DNA of 64,000 bases. Origin: Paratinospora sagittata. Lineage: Eukaryota > Streptophyta > Magnoliopsida > Ranunculales > Menispermaceae. The notes below the pieces were generated by a model, which saw only the letters and a list, made by a program, of their open reading frames with translations, ran no database searches and had not been told where the DNA came from. The stretch is from contig CM069607.1 in NCBI GenBank assembly GCA_035771175.1, positions 5,329,501 through 5,393,500 of the forward strand. Direction: 5' to 3'. Below are positions 61,301-64,000 of the stretch, piece after piece (position 1 is the stretch's first letter; each line of letters begins with the position of its first letter). Made by a program: the position numbers and the translations under genes.

Positions 61301-64000
61301 CACCTTAGATTGGTTTAGAAATTGGACTGCTTGTTTATGACTGGTCTTGTTGAGTAGGGAGTTTAGATTTTTATGTTTAGCTTCTTATTTTGCTGTGGGG
61401 TTGGATTTCTGATGTTCATTGCCTCTTTGTAAATATCACTTTTTTGTTCTTTATAAAGTTTATACTTGTTTACTCTAAAAAAAAAAAATGAATAAGAAAC
61501 AATAAAAGGGAGAGATAAAAGGCAAAGAGAAAACTAAAATTTTGTTGTAGAGAAGAAAATTACTAGTTTTTTTTTGGGTGTAACGCTTATGGAGCATAAC
61601 CATAAATATTGTAGCACTATAACTATGGATAAAAGAAGAATTGAAAAAAGAAAAAAATAACTTGTTGCTCAGTGTTAAAGTTAGGGCTTGAGGGCAAGGT
61701 TCGAAGCTTCGATTTCGCCCTAAACTTTGACTTTCAAAAATTAGAATTAATTCGGAGAAGTTTAATTCGACATGGAGAATTTTTGTAAAAATTCTCTAAA
61801 TTAGAGGAGTTTAGAGAATTTTCGCATATATGCTCAACTATCTAAATTTATTGTAGTATAAGCTAAAAACTAATATAAATAGACACTTTCAATACATAAA
61901 AGTATCAATAAGCGACCTAACAAAATCAATCTTGTTAAGTGAGTTGATGAATTTGAATGACGACTTTTGGTCTTAATTTGTTTTTTTTTATTTTGATATT
62001 TAATTATGTGGTAACTTGCTTTTCGACCATATACTTTACTAGTTTGAATTCTATCATGCTTAATTTATTAGTTTATTATTTGAATGTGTTGTTTATTAAT
62101 CTTGTTTTATAAGAGTTAACTAAAACAAGATGACTTTAGGAAATCTTTTAATTTATTTTTAAGTTTTTATCTTATTTCAACTTTAATTATTTAATTATTT
62201 TTCTTTTTTTCTTCTTTTTTTGGTAAAGCATATCCCATAAACTATATAATTTGTTAGCTTGCTAAATTATTTTTTAAAATTTATATTGCTATGTTGGTTG
62301 ATAAAGTTGAAAATAATACATAATTATTGATGTTTTTTTGTTTTTTTATTGATGAAGTAACATTTTTTTTCCTTCTCTGTCCAATTTCATCAAATTTTAT
62401 TGAATTTCATTGAATTTTTTGTCAAATTTTTGCATTTTTTGATTGAAAAACTCAACTTTTGTCGAAGTTTATCGAATTTCGTCGAAGTTGTCGAAGTTTA
62501 TCGAATTATTTCGGCGAATTTTTGTATTTTTTATTTTACATCCACTTTGCACTTCGATGGTTAAAAAAACTGAAAAAATTCGCCGAATTTTTAAACCATG
62601 CTTGAGGGTTTCAGTCTTAAGGAGTTTTGGCAAAAGATGTTGATGAATTTTGCTAATGATAAAAATGAATGTGGGTAGCTGTAAAAAAAAGGCTTTGTTT
62701 TTTAACGGCTACCCTTCTCTTAAAAAAATTCAAAGAGTCTCAATGCCTGTCTTAAGTAATGCTTTGTTTTGCAAATTGCTTAGTCTAGATTTTTAGTACA
62801 TTCTTTAGCTGGCTTAGTTTGGAAGATAAGAGAAACACTGCATGGATACCTTATTTGGTTTAAACTAATGGTGGACTTGATTATACATTTTGTCTCTTGT
62901 AACTTAAATTTTTTGCCTGCTGTGCTTATTTTTATTCCTCTGTCTGATTTGAGATATTTTATTTCATTCTCAAGGGTGTTTGATGCTTTATAAAGACATG
63001 TTTGCTGTTATGCAGTGCATTTTGCAACCCTGCTGATGTTGAAGCATTTACAGAAGAGAAAAAGAAAACTCTACTTGTTAAACGTCAGGGCAAGGGGGCT
63101 GATTTTGTTCGTGCAGTGCAAGAGATCATTGATTGTTATGAGAAGTCGAAAAAACAGGATCAAGATGATGAGGTAAACTCAGGTGATGAAGGTACTGTGT
63201 CAAATGCTGGAAATTTAGAGGATGACGTGAGCAAATCCACAGAGAAGGCTCAGACACAAATCTGTGTGCAAATTTCCAATTCGAGGTTGGATAGCTTAAG
63301 TGCCTCTGCTGACAAAAGTGAGTCTCACAGTTTAGTTGAAGTTGGTACTGCTGCAGTGGGTGCTGATTTGCTTGGCATGGAGAGAGTATCTAAGGAGCGG
63401 GTTGATCATGCTTTGCCCCTTGATCTCCTTAAAGAAGCAACTTCGATTGCTAGTAACTGTTTAAGGAAGACATCAAGAGAGGAACTTCAGAACAGTGTTC
63501 TACAGAGAACCGTTCCAGTTCGAAGGTCTAGAAGTACACCAAGGGCAGATTCCTCCTCTAAATTTGAGAACATTGCTTTGCCACTTGATGGAAGCAACAA
63601 GGTTACTGGTGACGTATGTCCTACTGTTTTACCTGATGAATCTACATATAAGCGTAGAAGGATTCGAAAATCTTCGGGTAGCTCTCATTATCTTAATTTG
63701 GAGTCTGATGGTTGGTCCCCTGCCCTTGTTTCAAATGGCAGCAGTGGAGACAATTGCTCTGAAATAGTTGCAACTAATTCTGAGTCATTAAATTTGAATG
63801 ATGGTAGCTCCTTGGAATCTAGCTGCAAAACAGAACGCCCTGATGTTATTGAATATATTGATAGGAGTGTTCAGCATAGTGAAGATCTTCATCTCGAGGC
63901 CAAGTCTGTTGTACTTAAAAAGAAAAGAAAACCAAATAGAAAAAGACTAGCTCCTGATGCAGCAGCAATTGTTAGCCCTGGCAAAGAGTCTGTTTTGGAG
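52348..64000 (+). CDS. HULK1: HUA2-like PWWP-domain protein, 5' part (HULK1-type)
   Basis: Exons 52348-52476, 53451-53527 and 63016 to beyond 64000 give 397 in-frame residues without a stop. The first ATG gives MAPSRRKGAGKSAAATAAAA, then the PWWP domain begins WKVGDLVLAKVKGFPAWP (24-41; PAWP replaces PWWP). Exon 2 encodes VSEPEKWGYSNDWKKVLVYF. The Ile codon is split across intron 2 (AT/T), then exon 3 reads AFCNPADVEAFTEEKKKTLL and VRAVQEIIDCYEKSKK. A Ser-rich linker follows, with a basic NLS-like KKKRKPNRKR at 370-379. HUA2/HULK proteins are nuclear factors that affect pre-mRNA processing and flowering; full length is about 1,350 aa, so the CID domain lies outside. Intron 2 is 9.49 kb and full of transposons. 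Confidence 0.93.
54640..55690. mobile_element. hAT-like non-autonomous element, 1.05 kb
   Basis: The left end aggggtggcaatttggcc and the right end ggcccaaattgtcacccct are inverted repeats. Flanks gtgctttt and atgctctt agree in 6 of 8 bases, consistent with a decayed 8-base hAT duplication. Subterminal regions carry many ggcccgacccggcc words; the centre is extremely AT-rich with no transposase. Confidence 0.75.
55990..56215 (-). mobile_element. tRNA-derived SINE, family A, copy 2
   Basis: On the minus strand it starts with the A-box-like ttggctcagtggaagcgggc, then a B-box-like caagttcagtccttgg, gggagaggtctaccattcc and gaacgaggactagtcccata. The same order is seen in the copy at 4305-4460. The 3' end is near 55990 (ccaaaagaacaagtagaaac). 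Confidence 0.6.
57425..57590 (+). mobile_element. Degenerate SINE
   Basis: tagttgcttgacgcaatggt, then aggtcatgagttttgaattt (decayed B box ggtcatgggttcgaatc), then cccttctagaccgcacaatg and gtggagtctcttgtattatg. This is the order typical of a plant tRNA-derived SINE. Confidence 0.5.
59405..62601. repeat. 3.2-kb inverted-repeat element with 0.9-kb arms
   Basis: The left arm 59405-60312 and right arm 61693-62601 are diverged inverted copies. Outer ends are catggttcagaaatttcccg and ccgaatttttaaaccatg. Inner matches include gggatatgctttagc with aaagcatatccc, and tatatggtcgagaaacaagc with gcttttcgaccatata. The ends carry ttcggcgaa words. No target duplication is evident. Long terminal inverted repeats suggest a Mutator-like or foldback element without transposase. 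A LINE and about 190 other bases form the centre. Confidence 0.85.
60330..61487 (+). pseudogene. 5'-truncated LINE (L1-type), zf-RVT end
   Basis: Frameshifted frames give FRCPWKFIFSLHHYFSHISY and GNGLSFLFWEDNWCGDSPLA, then VFIWKLSSSGHFSSTSFFEF and VPVKVKFFGWSFLSRKLNTA. The zinc-binding part follows as ESASHLFIHCKVARSLWIRW, then WLERNKRIFQ. This is the reverse-transcriptase zinc-binding region of plant LINEs. It ends with a T-rich 3'UTR and poly-A at about 61479-61488. atgaataa occurs just before the insertion (60321) and just after the poly-A (61488), a likely target duplication. Confidence 0.85.

Larger units (their letters stand above)
53528..63015 (+). other. Giant transposon-filled intron 2 of the HUA2-like gene
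   Basis: Donor gtgagt at 53528 and acceptor tatgcag ending at 63015, joined by a split Ile codon and a continuous PWWP domain. Contents: about 1.1 kb of plain intron, a hAT-like element, SINEs, repeat fragments with gaggcttacgcctcacctc-like words (55735-55830, 56520-56600, 58555-58620), and a 3.2-kb inverted repeat split by a LINE. Confidence 0.9.

Overview
This is a stretch of a dicot plant nuclear genome. The genes have GT/AG introns, the background is AT-rich, and between and inside the genes lie plant transposable elements of every major class (Ty1/copia and Ty3/gypsy LTR elements, a LINE, tRNA-derived SINEs, hAT-like and Tourist-like elements). The species cannot be told from the sequence.

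Left part (1-23.3 kb) is gene-dense. It opens with the last exons of a conserved, probably plastid-related gene (At4g37920-type, tentative). A complete 11-coding-exon OSCA1-clade calcium-permeable channel gene (CSC1-like, 761 aa) follows. Then comes a SERINC-family membrane protein gene (6 exons, 415 aa) whose 4.7-kb first intron carries, in the same orientation, an entire intronless isoamylase 2 gene (ISA2, 888 aa). This ISA2 has lost the catalytic carboxylates of the GH13 family, as expected for the regulatory, non-catalytic subunit of the starch-debranching isoamylase complex.

Middle part (23.3-52.3 kb) is mostly decayed mobile DNA around one gene, an intronless EID1-like F-box gene (EDL3-type, minus strand). 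Its upstream region holds a dense cluster of ACGT-core (ABRE/G-box) motifs. The mobile DNA includes two copia remnants, a broken gypsy element interrupted by a solo LTR with a clear 5-bp target duplication (TGAAC), further LTR pieces, a minisatellite of about 60-bp units, a Tourist-like MITE with TTA duplication, and a near-perfect 1.5-kb palindrome at 49.0-50.5 kb whose arm sequence has a third copy near 34.6 kb.

Right part (52.3-64 kb) is the 5' portion of a HUA2-like/HULK1-type PWWP protein gene. Its PWWP domain is split over three exons, and the second intron is about 9.5 kb long and packed with elements: a 1.05-kb hAT-like element, SINEs, and a 3.2-kb inverted repeat with 0.9-kb arms into which a 5'-truncated LINE has inserted. 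The EDL3-type gene and the HULK1-type gene next to each other match the gene order I recall from Arabidopsis chromosome 3 (At3g63060, At3g63070). No RNA genes, CRISPR arrays or prokaryotic operons were seen.
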